DNA from: Akkermansiaceae bacterium | GTDB lineage: Bacteria; Verrucomicrobiota; Verrucomicrobiia; Verrucomicrobiales; Akkermansiaceae | Direction of reading: 5' to 3' | Length of the DNA: 6,190 bases | Assembly: GCA_023300065.1 (NCBI GenBank) | Contig: JALZWJ010000248.1 | Coordinates: forward strand, 1 to 6,190 | In this document: positions 5,369-6,190 of the stretch, piece after piece | Position numbering within the stretch: position 1 is the stretch's first letter | How the letters are laid out: every line of letters begins with the position of its first letter | Notes under the pieces: model-generated | The model's input: the letters and a program-made list of their open reading frames with translations, nothing else | Told to the model about the DNA's origin: nothing | Database searches by the model: none | Position numbers and translations under genes: made by a program

Positions 5369-5815
5369 TTATTGATGGAAGTCGATGAGCTCGATGTCGA
5401 AGATGAGTTCTCCGCCGGGCTTGCCGCCACTGGGGTTTTCTCCGTAGGCGAGTTTGGCGGGGATCCAGAAGCGGCGTTTCTCTCCGCGGGTCATGAGTTG
5501 GAGGCCTTCTGTCCAGCCATCGATGACTTGGTCGAGAGGGAACTCGGTTGGCTCACCACGTGGGATGGAGCTGTCGAAGACTTTGCCATCGATCGTTTTA
5601 CCGGTGTAGTGGGCGGTGACGATACTGAGGGAATTTGGGGTGGCGCCGCCTTTGCCGGGGCGGAGGACTTTGCTTTTGAGTCCGGTATAGGTCTGGGTCA
5701 CGCCAGCGGGGAGGGGAATGGCTTTCAGCGGCTCCTTCACTTGGTGGTTACATGAGGTGAGGCCAGCACTGAGGGAAAGGGTGCTGAGAATGAGGAGGCA
5801 TCGGAGGGTTGTCAT
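5369..5815 (-). CDS. FKBP-type peptidyl-prolyl cis-trans isomerase, lipoprotein
   Basis: The enzyme speeds cis-trans isomerisation of X-Pro bonds and so helps proteins fold outside the cytoplasm. The 148 residues begin with a short signal peptide ending in the lipobox LTSC, so Cys22 would be lipidated. Asn at +2 fits outer-membrane sorting. A spacer leads to one FKBP domain at about 48-147. It holds the ligand-pocket residues expected from FKBP12: Tyr70 (AHYTG), Phe80-Asp81 (KVFDSS), Val97-Ile98 and Trp101 (QVIDGWTEG), Tyr124 (KLAYGE) and Phe139 (LIFDIEL). The site therefore looks intact and the protein active. It is shorter than FkpA or Mip and lacks their dimerisation domain. It appears to be the first gene of an operon with the DUF4112 gene. 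No ribosome binding site is seen before the ATG. Confidence 0.92.
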   Translation of the reverse strand: MTTLRCLLILSTLSLSAGLTSCNHQVKEPLKAIPLPAGVTQTYTGLKSKVLRPGKGGATPNSLSIVTAHYTGKTIDGKVFDSSIPRGEPTEFPLDQVIDGWTEGLQLMTRGEKRRFWIPAKLAYGENPSGGKPGGELIFDIELIDFHQ

Positions 5816-6007
5816 GGCGGGTAGTTTTTCGTGGTTTGGGGCCGAGGTCGAGCGGATTCCGAAGCTCGGAGATTGATAGATGGGGGGCAGCCGGTGGTTG
5901 GGGATGGCTGCTTGCTGGGCATGAAAAACCCCAGGTGAGCGCTTGGCTCGGCCTGGGGTAGTGTGGGAGCTGGTTGGGGGCGGGGATCCGGTAGCTGGAG
6001 TTTCTGG
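5816..6007. other. Intergenic region between the DUF1080 and FKBP genes
   Basis: This stretch of about 190 bases holds the DUF1080 terminator (5924-5959). It also holds a small imperfect dyad, CGAGC (5849-5853) with GCTCG (5864-5868), and a GCAGCC/GGCTGC pair (5887-5892 and 5906-5911). It must contain the FKBP promoter, but I see no convincing -35/-10 pair and no small open frame worth calling. Confidence 0.5.
5924..5959 (-). terminator. Rho-independent terminator of the DUF1080 gene
   Basis: ACCCCAGG (5928-5935) pairs with CCTGGGGT (5952-5959). An inner GAGC/GCTC pairing follows, around a short loop. On the minus strand the stem is followed by five T bases (5928-5924). It lies about 50 nt after the DUF1080 stop codon and insulates the FKBP gene from it. 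Confidence 0.85.
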
Positions 6008-6190
6008 CTACAGTTCTTTGATCCGGAGGTTACGGAACTTGTAGGTTTGGCCTTTTTCGCCGTGGTGCTGGATGCCGATGACTCCGCTGGCGTCTTTGGT
6101 GTCTGTGATGTCGGTGGTGGTGACTCCGTTGACTTCGATTTTAAGTTGGTTGCCGTTGCAGGTGATGCGGTAGGTGTTCCAGTCGTTGCG
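6008..6190 (-). CDS. DUF1080 (3-keto-disaccharide hydrolase) domain protein, C-terminal fragment
   Basis: The last 60 codons of a minus-strand gene are visible, ending in TAG at 6010-6008; the start lies beyond the right edge. The residues give the typical end of a DUF1080 domain. A WNTYRIT strand is followed by NQLKIEVNGVTTTDITD, then DASGVIGIQHHG, then the closing strand YKFRNLRIKEL. This concanavalin-like beta-sandwich family is abundant in Verrucomicrobiota and Planctomycetota and is linked to sugar breakdown, usually as secreted proteins. Secretion and any extra domains cannot be judged here. A strong terminator follows, so it is not in the FKBP operon. Confidence 0.9.
   Translation of the reverse strand, partial: RNDWNTYRITCNGNQLKIEVNGVTTTDITDTKDASGVIGIQHHGEKGQTYKFRNLRIKEL

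Noticed and set aside
5372..5755. Plus-strand open frame of 127 codons opposite the FKBP gene
   Set aside because: It is a mirror of a gene with a complete lipobox and FKBP pocket and has no recognisable features.

Overview
The window reads as ordinary bacterial chromosome, most likely from the Verrucomicrobiota (moderate confidence). The clues are a DUF1080 (3-keto-disaccharide hydrolase) protein, a DUF4112 membrane protein, a lipoprotein FKBP, a mitochondrial-type single-lipoyl pyruvate dehydrogenase E2, and an almost complete lack of Shine-Dalgarno sequences. No tRNA, rRNA, CRISPR array or insertion sequence was seen, and no gene-free stretch exceeds about 200 bases.

Left block (1-1651): an AAA+/STAND-like ATPase on the minus strand runs off the left edge. 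It is divergent from a DUF1456 (YehS-like) gene on the plus strand. Between them, two abutting 16-bp dyads (934-965) carry three TTGAC(G/A) half-sites that coincide with the -35 boxes of two back-to-back promoters. The ATPase promoter is close to consensus and would start transcription almost exactly at the ATG, which implies a leaderless mRNA.

Middle block (1616-4416): a bidirectional terminator separates DUF1456 from a convergent, complete dihydrolipoamide acetyltransferase gene (pdhC). No E1 or E3 genes flank it. A strong terminator hairpin lies only 23 nt upstream of its start codon. Upstream of it are two divergent genes with no recognised family, visibly richer in A+T: a likely winged-helix DNA-binding protein (minus) and a charged helical protein (plus). 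They share a 166-bp intergenic region. The winged-helix gene contains a perfect 10-bp inverted repeat inside its coding sequence. This pair is the best candidate here for something undescribed, but nothing in the sequence shows what it does.

Right block (4397-6190): a probable minus-strand envelope operon runs FKBP lipoprotein, then DUF4112 membrane protein, then a small one-helix membrane protein, with gaps of 46 and 14 nt. At the right edge lies the C-terminal end of a DUF1080 gene, closed by a strong terminator.
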